Source: Bartonella machadoae
GTDB lineage: Bacteria; Pseudomonadota; Alphaproteobacteria; Rhizobiales; Rhizobiaceae
Direction of reading: 5' to 3'
Assembly: GCF_022559585.1 (NCBI RefSeq)
Contig: NZ_CP087114.1
Location: forward strand, 971,095 to 1,035,094
Length of the DNA stretch: 64,000 nucleotides
Part shown: in pieces, positions 44,724 to 54,386 of the stretch
Layout of the letters: each line of letters opens with the position of its first letter
Position numbering within the stretch: the stretch's first letter is position 1
Program-made: the position numbers and the translations under genes
Notes under the pieces: generated by a model
Told to the model about the DNA's origin: nothing
The model's database searches: none
What the model saw: only the letters and a program-made list of their open reading frames with translations

Positions 44724-47447
44724 ATGTTAGAAAAAAACTATGATGCTGCTTCTATAGAGCAACGGGTTGCAAAGAGATGGGAAGCTCGTGGTGCTTTTGA
44801 AGCAGGAGCAGGTGCAAAAAGCGATGCTGAACCCTTTTGTGTTATGCTCCCGCCTCCTAATGTTACCGGCTCACTTCATATGGGACATGCACTTAATACA
44901 ACAATTCAAGATATTATGGTGCGCTTTCAGCGGATGCAAGGCAAGAATGTCTTATGGCAGCCGGGCATGGATCATGCAGGAATTGCTACGCAGATGGTTG
45001 TAGAGCGTCAACTTGCAGAGTGCCAAGAGCCGACACGCCAAGAAATGGGAAGGGAAAAATTTATTGAGCGTATTTGGGAATGGCGTCACAAAGCTGGTGG
45101 AGTCATTGCCAACCAACTGCGTCGATTGGGTGTTTCATGTGATTGGTCACGTGAGCGATTTACAATGGATGAGGGTTTATCACAGGCTGTTCGTGAAGTT
45201 TTTGTTACGCTTTATAAGCAAGGGTTGATATATAAGGATAAACGTCTGGTTAATTGGGATCCTAAATTATTAACAGCTATTTCTGATCTTGAAGTTGAGC
45301 AAAAAGAAGTTAAAGGTCATTTGTGGCATTTTAGATATCCCCTTGAAGGTAAAGCTTTTGATCCGAATGATGCGACAACTTTTATAACAGTAGCGACAAC
45401 GCGACCAGAAACAATGCTTGGTGATACAGGCATTGCTGTTAATCCTGAAGATGATCGTTATAAAAGTCTTATAGGACAACATGCTATTTTACCGCTTGTT
45501 GGTCGTAGGTTATTAATTGTTGGTGATTCTTACGCAGATCCTGAAGCAGGAAGTGGTGCTGTAAAAATTACACCAGCACATGATTTTAATGATTTTGAAG
45601 TAGGGCAGCGCAACAATCTACGTTTGATTAATATTTTTACAAAAAAAGCTGAGATTTTTCTGCGTGAAAATGAAGCATTTTTTGATGGTTTGGTTTTGTC
45701 CGATGAATTAAAAATATTAGTGGAAAATTTAGATCAATCTGATCGTTTCTTTGCACGCAGTCAGATTGTTTCTCTGATGGAAGAGAGAGGATATTTAGCC
45801 GCTGTTGATGATCATTCCCACACTGTTCCTCATGGAGATCGTAGTGGAGTGCCTATTGAACCATTCTTGACAGATCAATGGTATGTTCATGCGGCAGAAT
45901 TAGCTAAGCCAGCGATAGAGGCTGTTCATCAAGGAAAAACGCAATTTGTTCCCGATAGTTGGAAGAAAACCTATTTTAATTGGATGCAAAATATTCAACC
46001 TTGGTGTATTTCACGCCAATTATGGTGGGGACATCAGATCCCCGCTTGGTATGGCCCTGATGGGGCGGTTTTTGTTGAAAAAACTGAAGAAGAAGCTTTG
46101 GCTTCGGCGCTCTCTCATTATGGTGAAGCGGTTGCATTAACGCGTGATGAAGATGTTTTAGATACATGGTTTTCATCTGCTCTTTGGCCGTTTTCAACAC
46201 TGGGGTGGCCAAACAAAACGGCTGAATTGGCTACTTTTTATCCAACATCGTTATCGGTTACAGGATTTGATATTATCTTTTTCTGGGTTGCGCGTATGAT
46301 GATGATGGGACTTCACTTTATGGGCGAGGTTCCTTTTCCAACGGTTTATGTGCATGCTTTGGTCCGAGATCAGAAGGGAGCAAAGATGTCAAAGTCGAAG
46401 GGAAATATTATTGATCCATTAGAGCTTATTGATCAATATAGTGCGGATTCACTCCGTTTTACTTTGGCGATTATGGCGGCACAAGGTCGTGATGTAAAGC
46501 TTGATCCTTCTCGTATTGCAGGTTATCGTAATTTTGCTACGAAATTATGGAACGCTACGCGATTCGCAAAGATGAACGGTGTTAAGCACGACCCAGCTTT
46601 CAAACCAGAAAAGGCGAAACTTGCGCTTAATCGTTGGATTTTAACAGAACTTTCTAAAACCATTTCAGCAGTTACTACCGGTATTGAAAATTATAAGTTT
46701 AATGAGTCTGCTAGCGCTCTTTACAGATTCATATGGCATACATTCTGTGATTGGTATTTGGAGCTTCTTAAACCTCTATTTCAAGGTTCCAATGAAGAGG
46801 CTAAAAGTGAGGCTCAAGCCTGTACTGCATGGGTTTTAGATGAAGTTTATAAGATTTTGCATCCTTTTATGCCTCATATGACAGAGGAGCTATGGTCCCT
46901 TACAGAAACGCCAAGTATAAAGCGTGCAGATATGCTAGCGTTGGTGCAATGGCCGGAGGGGATATTTCTAGATGAAGAAGCTGCTGCTGATATTAATTGG
47001 CTTATTGATGTTGTTAGTGGAATTCGCTCTGTACGTTTTGAAATGAATATTCCCGCAAGCACGTTAGCGCCTCTTGTTATTGTAGAAGGGGGGGAAGTAA
47101 CACAAGAGCGTGTACAGCGCTATGATGCTCTTCTTAAAAAATTAGCGCGTATTGAAACCATTCGTTTCTCTGATAAAGTTCCAGCTGTATCTGCGCAAAT
47201 GATTTTGGAAGAAGCTGTTTTTTGTTTGCCATTGGGGCAATTGATTGATTTAGAAGCTGAACGTGCTCGTTTGATGAAGGATATGAGTAAAATTGAACAG
47301 GATATTGAAAAAATATCGGTTAAATTAAACAATCCTAAATTTATAGAAAATGCAAGACCAGAGATTGTTGAGATTGAACGTAACAGAATTGTAGAATTGC
47401 ATGCAGCGCAGAAAAAAGTTTCCGCTGCTTTAGAACGTTTGATGTAA
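44724..47447 (+). CDS. valS: Valyl-tRNA synthetase
   Basis: 907 residues, class I synthetase. HIGH-type motif GSLHMGHALN lies at ~49, the editing domain (CP1) at ~190-350 includes TTRPETMLGDTGIAVNP, and the KMSKS motif KMSKSKGNI is at ~555. A C-terminal anticodon-binding domain and a coiled-coil arm (last ~65 residues, with MKDMSKIEQDIEKISVKL) complete it. It charges tRNA-Val and clears mischarged Thr. It follows the PopZ-like gene by 145 bases. Confidence 0.96.
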   Translation: MLEKNYDAASIEQRVAKRWEARGAFEAGAGAKSDAEPFCVMLPPPNVTGSLHMGHALNTTIQDIMVRFQRMQGKNVLWQPGMDHAGIATQMVVERQLAECQEPTRQEMGREKFIERIWEWRHKAGGVIANQLRRLGVSCDWSRERFTMDEGLSQAVREVFVTLYKQGLIYKDKRLVNWDPKLLTAISDLEVEQKEVKGHLWHFRYPLEGKAFDPNDATTFITVATTRPETMLGDTGIAVNPEDDRYKSLIGQHAILPLVGRRLLIVGDSYADPEAGSGAVKITPAHDFNDFEVGQRNNLRLINIFTKKAEIFLRENEAFFDGLVLSDELKILVENLDQSDRFFARSQIVSLMEERGYLAAVDDHSHTVPHGDRSGVPIEPFLTDQWYVHAAELAKPAIEAVHQGKTQFVPDSWKKTYFNWMQNIQPWCISRQLWWGHQIPAWYGPDGAVFVEKTEEEALASALSHYGEAVALTRDEDVLDTWFSSALWPFSTLGWPNKTAELATFYPTSLSVTGFDIIFFWVARMMMMGLHFMGEVPFPTVYVHALVRDQKGAKMSKSKGNIIDPLELIDQYSADSLRFTLAIMAAQGRDVKLDPSRIAGYRNFATKLWNATRFAKMNGVKHDPAFKPEKAKLALNRWILTELSKTISAVTTGIENYKFNESASALYRFIWHTFCDWYLELLKPLFQGSNEEAKSEAQACTAWVLDEVYKILHPFMPHMTEELWSLTETPSIKRADMLALVQWPEGIFLDEEAAADINWLIDVVSGIRSVRFEMNIPASTLAPLVIVEGGEVTQERVQRYDALLKKLARIETIRFSDKVPAVSAQMILEEAVFCLPLGQLIDLEAERARLMKDMSKIEQDIEKISVKLNNPKFIENARPEIVEIERNRIVELHAAQKKVSAALERLM

Positions 47448-47488
47448 TTGAATCTTTAATCCTCTTCATTCTCATGAATGGTGCAATG

Positions 47489-47516
47489 AAAAATCAAAAG
47501 ATTTTTTCGTTTTTCT
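47489..47516 (+). terminator. Possible weak terminator after valS
   Basis: AAAAATC and GATTTTT form a seven-base AT stem with an AAAA loop, followed by TCGTTTTTC. It lies 42 bases after the stop. The stem is weak. Confidence 0.35.
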
Positions 47517-47766
47517 GTTGATAAAATAATAAGTTAATAATGTTGTTTCTCTTTATTTCTCTTTGAAGTTTCTTATCACTCTCATATTTAAACGTTTTTA
47601 AATATTGTATTTATTTTTATCCTACTTTTAGCAGTTCTGTTTCTATAGTAAACTGTTTTGGTTGTTTTGTAATAACAATATTCAAATAACAAAATATTAT
47701 AATATTAAGCGATCTATTACAAAATAGAGAATGATAATTTATATTTAAAAATCAATTTGTTGTAGA

Positions 47767-48689
47767 TGAAGAGAAAATCTTCTTTTGGTTTGATCTTTAT
47801 TTATTTTTCTGTTCGAGTTCTGATATGCGCAATATCTTTTTTGTTGAAAAGGTTTTTAGGCCATACAAAGAAGTTTAGAGAAGATGTGATCATTCAAACT
47901 AAGCTAAGGGTGAATTCTTTAGAAGCTAAACAAGCTTGAGGCATGGGAAAGCTGTGCTTAGTGTTCGAACTTCCTTTCTTCTGTTTATGGAATAGATGTA
48001 AATAGCGTGCAGAACTCTAGTGGTGATTCATTTTATTTTTTGAAGCGTTGTATAGCTTCTTATAAAAATAGACAAATAAAATTCAGGCAATTTCAGTATT
48101 ACGTTGTGCAGGCGATACGGAAAATATTGGAGTATTTGGGAAGTTTGGCACTATCTATGCAGAGGGTAATGGTATTTTTGAAGATGATTTTATAGGTCAC
48201 ACAGTTTTTGCATCTATTGGTTAAAAAAGGTGCGGATTTTGGTTTAACCGATGAAAGATCTGTTTTTGATGCTTTGGTTAAATTTACAGATTATATGAAA
48301 AGTATTCTTCAATGACTTGAAAACCCTAATCTTTCTTATGCTGCCCGTCTTTATATGCTGGCTGTGATGAATTATAGAAATTCTATCGCTCAGGATCATT
48401 TAGAAAAAATATTTTCAAGGGGGGGGACGAAAAGAAAAAATCCTTGTACAGATAGCATGGTGCTTTCAGGCTTGTAGCAAGAAAAAAGAATTCTCTTTGT
48501 TCAAGAATGCTTAAAAATATGTTTCCTCAGGCAGAAAAAATGCTCCATGGCACAACACTCTTAACTTTAACTTATGAAAAAGACAAAGTAAGAGGTCGAG
48601 ATTGGATTTGTCCTATGCAAGAGCATGCTTTTGCTATTTGTGATGAATATGAAAAACCTACAGTAATACCGCTGGTTGGTGATATTTAA
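47767..48689 (+). pseudogene. Decayed gene remnant, unknown family
   Basis: Coding-like pieces in several frames. ATG 47767 opens a signal-like MKRKSSFGLIFIYFSVRVL that runs 57 codons to a stop. Around 48126-48222 one frame reads NIGVFGKFGTIYAEGNGIFEDDF. Around 48200-48430 another reads LLVKKGADFGLTDERSVFDAL, then a stop codon, then LENPNLSYAARLYMLAVMNY. From 48507 a further frame reads TTLLTLTYEKDKVRGRDWIC and ends with PTVIPLVGDI. The pieces look like one exported protein broken by stops and frameshifts. No family is recognised. The rest of the 1350-base gap after valS is empty. Confidence 0.55.
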
Positions 48690-48804
48690 AAAATGGCAAA
48701 TTTTGAATATTTTAATATGATATTTTTAGTGTCTTTGTTATGAGATATTGATTTTTTATGTCTAAGTTTACAACAGAGAGACCGTTGTGGTTATAATATA
48801 ACGG

Positions 48805-49551
48805 TCAATGGTTAAGAATCTTAGATAAAAAATCTTGCGCTCGTGGTGTTCTCTTTTGTGGATCAGAAAAGAACTCTTTAGATGAGCAGTCTTCAAGAAT
48901 TTCTCCTTGATCCATGAAAATAATGCGTTCAGAAACTTTTTGTGCGAATCCCATTTCATGGGTTACACACATCATTGTCATACCTTCTTCTGCTAAGCTG
49001 ATCATGACATCGAGTACTTCACCTACCATTTCAGGGTCTAGAGCAGATGTTGGTTCATCAAAAAGCATAACGAGTGGATCCATCGTTAAAGCACGAGCGA
49101 TAGCAACACGCTGCTGCTGTCCCCCAGAAAGTTGACCTGGATACTTATCTTTATGATCGATAAGTCCCACACGTTCAAGATATAACAAGCCACGTTCGAG
49201 TGCTTCTTTTTTGCTGCGCTTTAAAACTTTGATCTGTGCAATTGTTAAATTTTCTGTGACAGACAAATGCGGAAAGAGTTCGAAGTGTTGAAATACCATT
49301 CCCACCTGACTGCGTAATTTAGGCAAATCTGTTTTTTTTGAGTGAACTGGTGTGCCATTAATCCAAATTTCCCCTTTTTGGAACGGGACGAGAGCGTTAA
49401 TGGTTTTAATGAGTGTTGATTTTCCTGAACCTGACGGTCCACACACAACAACAACCTCTCCTTTATTGATATTTGTTGTACAATTTTTAAGAACATTAAT
49501 TTCGCCATACCAGTTGGAAACATTTTTTATTTCGATCATATGTGTAGTCAT
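48805..49551 (-). CDS. Polar amino-acid ABC transporter, ATP-binding protein
   Basis: 248 residues. It has Walker [11 protein letters not shown] at ~38, the signature [15 protein letters not shown], Walker [15 protein letters not shown] and the switch His in [10 protein letters not shown]. The sequence is close to GlnQ/GltL-type proteins that energise glutamate, glutamine or aspartate uptake. It is the last gene of a minus-strand set: binding protein, permease, permease, ATPase. Eleven bases separate it from the upstream permease stop. Confidence 0.92.
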   Translation of the reverse strand: MTTHMIEIKNVSNWYGEINVLKNCTTNINKGEVVVVCGPSGSGKSTLIKTINALVPFQKGEIWINGTPVHSKKTDLPKLRSQVGMVFQHFELFPHLSVTENLTIAQIKVLKRSKKEALERGLLYLERVGLIDHKDKYPGQLSGGQQQRVAIARALTMDPLVMLFDEPTSALDPEMVGEVLDVMISLAEEGMTMMCVTHEMGFAQKVSERIIFMDQGEILEDCSSKEFFSDPQKRTPRAQDFLSKILNH

Positions 49552-49562
49552 TTCTTTTCCTA

Positions 49563-50285
49563 TTAGCGAATAATGGATATTTTTTTCTGGAGATATAAGA
49601 CGATCTGAGACAGTGTAAAACAGATAACAAAATAGAAAAGTGCTGCCAAGATATAAGCTTCTTGTTTCGCACCAAAATTGTTAGCAACAATATCAAAACC
49701 GTTTAAAAGACTGTTACCACTGATTGCATAAACAAGTGTTGTATCCTGAAAAAGGATAATGACTTGGGTTAAAAAAACGGGCAACATATCTCTAAAAGCT
49801 TGGGGAAGAATTACAATATACATATTCTGCCAATATGTCATTCCAAGAGCTTGCCCAGCATGTTTTTGTCCTTGCGAAATAGAATTTATGCCGGCACGCA
49901 TAATTTCGGCAAAATAAGCGGCTTCAAATGCGGTAAAGGTAATGAGTGCTGATTTGTTAGCACCAATTGATGTCCCAGTTAGGAAAGGTAAAAGCACAAA
50001 AAACCATAAAATAACCATAACAAGCGGGATTGAACGCATGGCTGTTATGTAAATTATTGCAAGCCAAGAGAGTAGTTTTATAGAGGAAAGGCGCATCATT
50101 GCTAAGAATGTGCCAAAAACAAGTCCTAATACTGTTGCAAAAAGAGTGAGAAAAACACTAAAAAGCAGGCCTGACAGAATGTAAGAATAGAATATATCAA
50201 AAGTAAAAAATGAAAAATCAAAGTCTGAAAAATTGAAAGAGGAGGAAAATCCAAACTTGGAGCTTATGAAATTCATCATATTCAA
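49563..50285 (-). CDS. Polar amino-acid ABC transporter, permease (GltK-like)
   Basis: 240 residues with about five membrane helices. The permease coupling motif reads [20 protein letters not shown] followed by [12 protein letters not shown], the EAA loop that contacts the ATPase. The N-terminal ~30 residues are Phe/Ser-rich. Its start overlaps the stop of the other permease by four bases (ATGA on the minus strand), consistent with a heterodimer. Confidence 0.9.
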   Translation of the reverse strand: MNMMNFISSKFGFSSSFNFSDFDFSFFTFDIFYSYILSGLLFSVFLTLFATVLGLVFGTFLAMMRLSSIKLLSWLAIIYITAMRSIPLVMVILWFFVLLPFLTGTSIGANKSALITFTAFEAAYFAEIMRAGINSISQGQKHAGQALGMTYWQNMYIVILPQAFRDMLPVFLTQVIILFQDTTLVYAISGNSLLNGFDIVANNFGAKQEAYILAALFYFVICFTLSQIVLYLQKKISIIR

Positions 50286-51034
50286 TGTTCCTCTGTTTGA
50301 AAATTAGGAATTTTGAGCATCTGCTCAATTATTGTCATAATGATAAATACGAACAAGGCTATAAAAATATAAAGAATCGTAACGATGAGATAGTTTTCAT
50401 AAACATGACTTACTTCTTCAATCGTTTGATATTGAAATTGCATCAATTCATTTATTGAAACGGCAAATGCTATAGACGAATTTTTTACAATCCCCATTGC
50501 TTCCGAAGTAAGAGGAGGCATGATTGTGCGTATAGCACGCGGTAAGATGATATAACGATAAACTTGATAAGTTGTAAATCCCATTGCCATGGCTGCATAA
50601 CGCTGCCCAGAAGGAATTGCCTCAATACCTGAACGAACCTGTTCCGCAACACGAGCGGATGTAAAGAATCCTAAAGCACATGTTATGAGCAAAATAGGCG
50701 AAAAATTCATTGCTGGTGGATAAATCTTAGGAACAACAAAATACCATAAAAACACCTGTACAAGCAAAGGAATGTTACGCATAACTTCTACCCATATAGC
50801 GCCAAGGGTACGCAATAAACAACGGATCATGGAAGTATTTGGTAGAGTGCGCATGGTTCCTATAATAATACCCAAAAACACAGCTAAGACTAACGAAGAG
50901 ATTGATAATATAACTGTATTTTTTAAGCCATCAAGCAGTGTATCTAAGTAGGTATGACTTACCCCAGGAGTTCCAAGGCATCCAGTCACAAAAGTTTGGG
51001 TAAGATCATCTGTACAAAGGAAAGAAAAGTCCAT
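50282..51034 (-). CDS. Polar amino-acid ABC transporter, permease (GltJ-like)
   Basis: 250 residues from ATG at 51034 (MDFSFLCTDDL), which has AGGAAA about 10 bases ahead. A longer frame reaches 51094 but lacks a binding site. Five or so membrane helices and the coupling loop ARVAEQVRSGIEAIPSGQRY are present. It pairs with the next permease. It is separated from the binding-protein gene by 138 bases with a strong hairpin. Confidence 0.88.
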   Translation of the reverse strand: MDFSFLCTDDLTQTFVTGCLGTPGVSHTYLDTLLDGLKNTVILSISSLVLAVFLGIIIGTMRTLPNTSMIRCLLRTLGAIWVEVMRNIPLLVQVFLWYFVVPKIYPPAMNFSPILLITCALGFFTSARVAEQVRSGIEAIPSGQRYAAMAMGFTTYQVYRYIILPRAIRTIMPPLTSEAMGIVKNSSIAFAVSINELMQFQYQTIEEVSHVYENYLIVTILYIFIALFVFIIMTIIEQMLKIPNFQTEEH

Positions 51035-51127
51035 TAATTGATATTTCCTAAATTTAATCATCCGCAAAAGAACAGTAAACCAGCTTATTTCCATATGCTG
51101 AATTTATTGAGAAATGAACTAAAACAT

Positions 51128-51157
51128 AACCACACTCAATTTTCAAAGAGTGTGGTT
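51128..51157 (-). terminator. Hairpin between binding protein and permease genes
   Basis: AACCACACTC and GAGTGTGGTT form a perfect ten-base stem around a ten-base loop. In the minus direction it follows the binding-protein stop by 15 bases and is followed by ATGTTTTAG. It probably works as a partial terminator or 3' stabiliser, so that the binding protein is made in excess over the membrane parts. Confidence 0.65.
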
Positions 51158-51172
51158 GTCTTTTTCTAAATT

Positions 51173-52078
51173 CTACAAATTATTTTCTCCATAATCCTCG
51201 CGAGGCTTATTATTTGGATGTTCCCAAGCGTATTTGGTTGCTTTAGATAAAGGCAAGTTGATAATAGCATTTGCCGGCGGAATTGGTTGCATAAACCATT
51301 TATCATAAAGTTTTGCAAGTGATTCGTCTTTGATTTGGCGTACGATACTATCATTGATTGTTTTTTCAAAGTTTTTGTCATTTAATCGAAGCATACAAGC
51401 GATAGGTTCGACGGAAAGGACTGGATCAAGGATCACATAATCAGATGGGTTTTTTGATTTGGCAATATGGCCAGCAAGAATTGAAGCATCCATAACAAAT
51501 GCGTCTGCACGACCAGATTCTAATAATAAGAAACTATCTCCATGGTCTTTACCTTTTACAACATTAAAGTGAATATTTTTCGCACGTTTATTTTTACGGA
51601 TAAGTTGAACAGATGTTGTTCCTGTGGTGGTTGCGACCGTTTTTCCATTTAAATCGGCAAGAGATTTAATATGAGAGTTTTTCTTTACAGCAATTCGAAC
51701 TTCTTCAACATAAGTGGTATAAGCAAATGCTGCTTCTTTACTGCGCGCAACATCATTTGTTGTGGAACCACATTCAAAATCATAGGTGCTGTTTTTTAAG
51801 AGAGGGATTCTATTTTGTGATGTGATGGGAAGATAATGAATTTTAATTGGCTTACCAATTTTTTTAGAAATATCGTCAATAATACGTTCTGCCATTTCTG
51901 TATGAAAACCTACATATTTATTATTACCAAGGGCATAGGCTAGACCTGATGATTCACGGACACCCAGTGTGATCTCTCCAGTTCTCTTGATTTTTTCAAG
52001 TGTATCATTGCCAGCATGTGCGATATTTATGAGCCCAATGGCAGTGGCTGCAACAAATAGTAAAAGTGTTTTTTTCAT
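51173..52078 (-). CDS. Amino-acid ABC transporter, periplasmic binding protein (glutamate/aspartate type)
   Basis: 301 residues. It has a signal peptide (KKTLLLFVAATAIGLINIAHA, cut before GND), then the family-3 solute-binding signature ITLGVRESSGLAYALG with VGFHTEMAERIIDDI. Two lobes follow, joined by the TTGTTSVQLIRK segment. The sequence is of the GltI/AatJ kind, which binds glutamate and aspartate; exact specificity cannot be read off. It is the first gene of the transporter set, with its promoter in the 131-base gap before xthA's end. Confidence 0.9.
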   Translation of the reverse strand: MKKTLLLFVAATAIGLINIAHAGNDTLEKIKRTGEITLGVRESSGLAYALGNNKYVGFHTEMAERIIDDISKKIGKPIKIHYLPITSQNRIPLLKNSTYDFECGSTTNDVARSKEAAFAYTTYVEEVRIAVKKNSHIKSLADLNGKTVATTTGTTSVQLIRKNKRAKNIHFNVVKGKDHGDSFLLLESGRADAFVMDASILAGHIAKSKNPSDYVILDPVLSVEPIACMLRLNDKNFEKTINDSIVRQIKDESLAKLYDKWFMQPIPPANAIINLPLSKATKYAWEHPNNKPREDYGENNL

Positions 52079-52209
52079 TATGTCCTCCGTTTGTTTACAA
52101 TTTTTATTCTTGTTTATTCTTTAAGATATATTTCCATACATGGTCTAGCACATTTATATTCTAGGTGGGATATTTTTTTATCTCAATAGAATTTAAGTAG
52201 TGTGTCCTG

Positions 52210-53001
52210 TTAATTGAAATCAAAATGCGCCCAAACAGGAATATGATCTGACGGTTTTTGATATCCTCTTACTTCTTTTTGGCTATAAGCACAGATAAGT
52301 TGATCGATAGCTTCTGGTGATAAGAGAAAGTGATCAATGCGAATCCCGTTGTTTTTAAGCCATGCACCAGCTTGAAAATCCCAGAAGCTAAAAGAGGGGG
52401 TTTCTGTAACATTACGAATAGCGTCATAAAAACCTAAATGAATAATGCGCTGAAACGCTTGTCTTGTTTGTAGAAGAAATAAGGCATCCTGATTCCATTG
52501 TTGAGGATTTTTTGCATCTAAGAGGGTCGGAATGACATTATAATCACCCGCTAAGATAAGAGGTTCTTCATAGGCAAGCAATGATTTCGCGTGTGCGTAC
52601 AATCTTTCCATCCATTGCATTTTATAAGGATATTTTTCGCTTTTGACAGGATTTCCATTCGGTAGATAGAGAGATGCAACACGGATAACGCCTTTATTTG
52701 TTGAATAAACGGCTTCAATGTATCGTGTTTGTTCATCATTATCATCGCCGGGTAATCGGCGCATAACCTCATCAGGTGTTTTTTTAGAGAGAATCGCCAC
52801 ACCATTAAAACTTTTTTGTCCGTGTGTTTCTATGTGATAGCCTAAACCTTCAATTGCATCGCGTGGAAAATTCTCATCGGTGCTTTTAATTTCTTGTAGA
52901 CAAACTACATCAGGTTGATTTTGTTGTAGCCATTGATACAGTGTTTCATGTCGTGCTTTTATTCCAGCAATATTCCACGTTGCTATTTTCATGGTGCTCA
53001 T
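52210..53001 (-). CDS. xthA: Exodeoxyribonuclease III (AP endonuclease)
   Basis: 263 residues. It has the exonuclease III/APE fold with metal and catalytic motifs: ATWNIAGIKAR, VVCLQEIKS (metal Glu), LAGDYNVIP, SFSFWDF, GIRIDHFLLSP and SDHIPVWA (catalytic Asp-His). It acts in base excision repair, cutting at abasic sites. It starts at ATG 53001 after GGAATAT; ATG 52992 is an alternative. It is divergent from the ribosomal cluster. Confidence 0.93.
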   Translation of the reverse strand: MSTMKIATWNIAGIKARHETLYQWLQQNQPDVVCLQEIKSTDENFPRDAIEGLGYHIETHGQKSFNGVAILSKKTPDEVMRRLPGDDNDEQTRYIEAVYSTNKGVIRVASLYLPNGNPVKSEKYPYKMQWMERLYAHAKSLLAYEEPLILAGDYNVIPTLLDAKNPQQWNQDALFLLQTRQAFQRIIHLGFYDAIRNVTETPSFSFWDFQAGAWLKNNGIRIDHFLLSPEAIDQLICAYSQKEVRGYQKPSDHIPVWAHFDFN

Positions 53002-53259
53002 TTTTATATTCCATTTAGATATTCCATGCGCAATTTATTAAAGTATAAAGTTAAAGTGTTTTATGGATATCGGCAATATGCTGTGTAGAGTGAGCTAATA
53101 TAGAAGTTAGATTTATCAAGAGTTTCTATCAAAGCCAAATTTAAAGTATAATTTATTTTATTTTCATTTTTTGAAAATTTTTAATGTTTAGTTCTTGACG
53201 AATGTATGTGTTCTCGTTATTAGAAGGTAATATAAACGATGTGAGAGTGATTAGTGTTT

Positions 53260-53288
53260 TTGACATTTGTCTGAGAGTTCATTCAAAC
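53260..53288 (+). promoter_or_regulatory. Weak candidate promoter of the str operon
   Basis: TTGACA at 53260-53265, 17 bases, then TCAAAC at 53283-53288. The -35 is perfect but the -10 is poor, so the assignment is tentative. Confidence 0.3.
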
Positions 53289-53351
53289 GTGTTTTATTTT
53301 AAAGATTAAAAGCAAATGCTGGTGCAAAAGGCGGTTGCCTTCTCTGCTTGT

Positions 53352-53387
53352 AATCGGGTAAACTGTTCATAACAGGTGTGCCCGATT
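53352..53387 (+). promoter_or_regulatory. Structured leader element before rpsL
   Basis: AATCGGG (53352-53358) pairs with CCCGATT (53381-53387). Inside, CTGTT (53363-53367) pairs with AACAG (53371-53375) around CAT. This gives a two-part stem with an internal loop. It lies about 97 bases before the rpsL start. It could control transcription or translation of the cluster. Confidence 0.5.
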
Positions 53388-53483
53388 TTGTGTGTGAGTT
53401 TAGTTATTTGCTCCGATTTTATCGGATAATGAATAAAGCCCTTCAAGTGGGTGGAGAAACTTAAGTCGAAAGAGGAAGGTTGC

Positions 53484-53855
53484 ATGCCTACCGTAAATCA
53501 GTTGATTCGCAAGCCGCGTATAGTGCCCGTTAAGCGCAATAAGGTTCCTGCTCTTCAATCGAATCCGCAGAAACGTGGGGTTTGTACTCGTGTCTATACA
53601 ACGACACCGAAGAAACCAAATTCTGCGCTTCGTAAAGTTGCTAAGGTTCGTTTGACAAATGGATTTGAAGTGATTGGTTATATTCCCGGAGAAGGGCATA
53701 ATCTTCAAGAGCACTCTGTTGTAATGATTCGAGGTGGTCGTGTGAAGGATCTTCCAGGGGTTCGTTATCACATTATTCGTGGTTTGCTTGATACGCAGGG
53801 CGTCAAGAATCGTAAACAGCGTCGTTCAAAATATGGCGCGAAGCGTCCGAAATGA
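53484..53855 (+). CDS. rpsL: 30S ribosomal protein S12
   Basis: 123 residues, [12 protein letters not shown] start after AGAGGAAGG. It forms part of the decoding centre. Lys43 and Lys88, the positions commonly changed in streptomycin resistance, are both lysine here, so the sequence is of the sensitive type. It is the first gene of the str operon. Confidence 0.98.
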   Translation: MPTVNQLIRKPRIVPVKRNKVPALQSNPQKRGVCTRVYTTTPKKPNSALRKVAKVRLTNGFEVIGYIPGEGHNLQEHSVVMIRGGRVKDLPGVRYHIIRGLLDTQGVKNRKQRRSKYGAKRPK

Positions 53856-53877
53856 TAAAACGTAAATTTAATATTGA

Positions 53878-54360
<483 letters not shown>

Positions 54361-54386
54361 GCGTATTTAAGATTAAGGTAAATACA

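Larger units (their letters stand above)
53002..53483. other. Divergent intergenic region upstream of rpsL
   Basis: About 480 bases between xthA and rpsL. It holds a possible -35 TTGACA at 53260 with a poor -10, and the structured element at 53352-53387. The first ~250 bases are AT-rich with nothing recognisable. This region must carry the main promoter of the ribosomal cluster. Confidence 0.45.

Noticed and set aside
48007..48195. 62-codon frame in the gap after valS
   Set aside because: It runs out of frame with the coding-like pieces of the decayed gene and was included in the remnant instead.
48785..48805. ACCGTT/AACGGT inverted repeat after the ABC ATPase gene as terminator
   Set aside because: The stem is six bases with a long AT loop and no T run follows in the minus direction.
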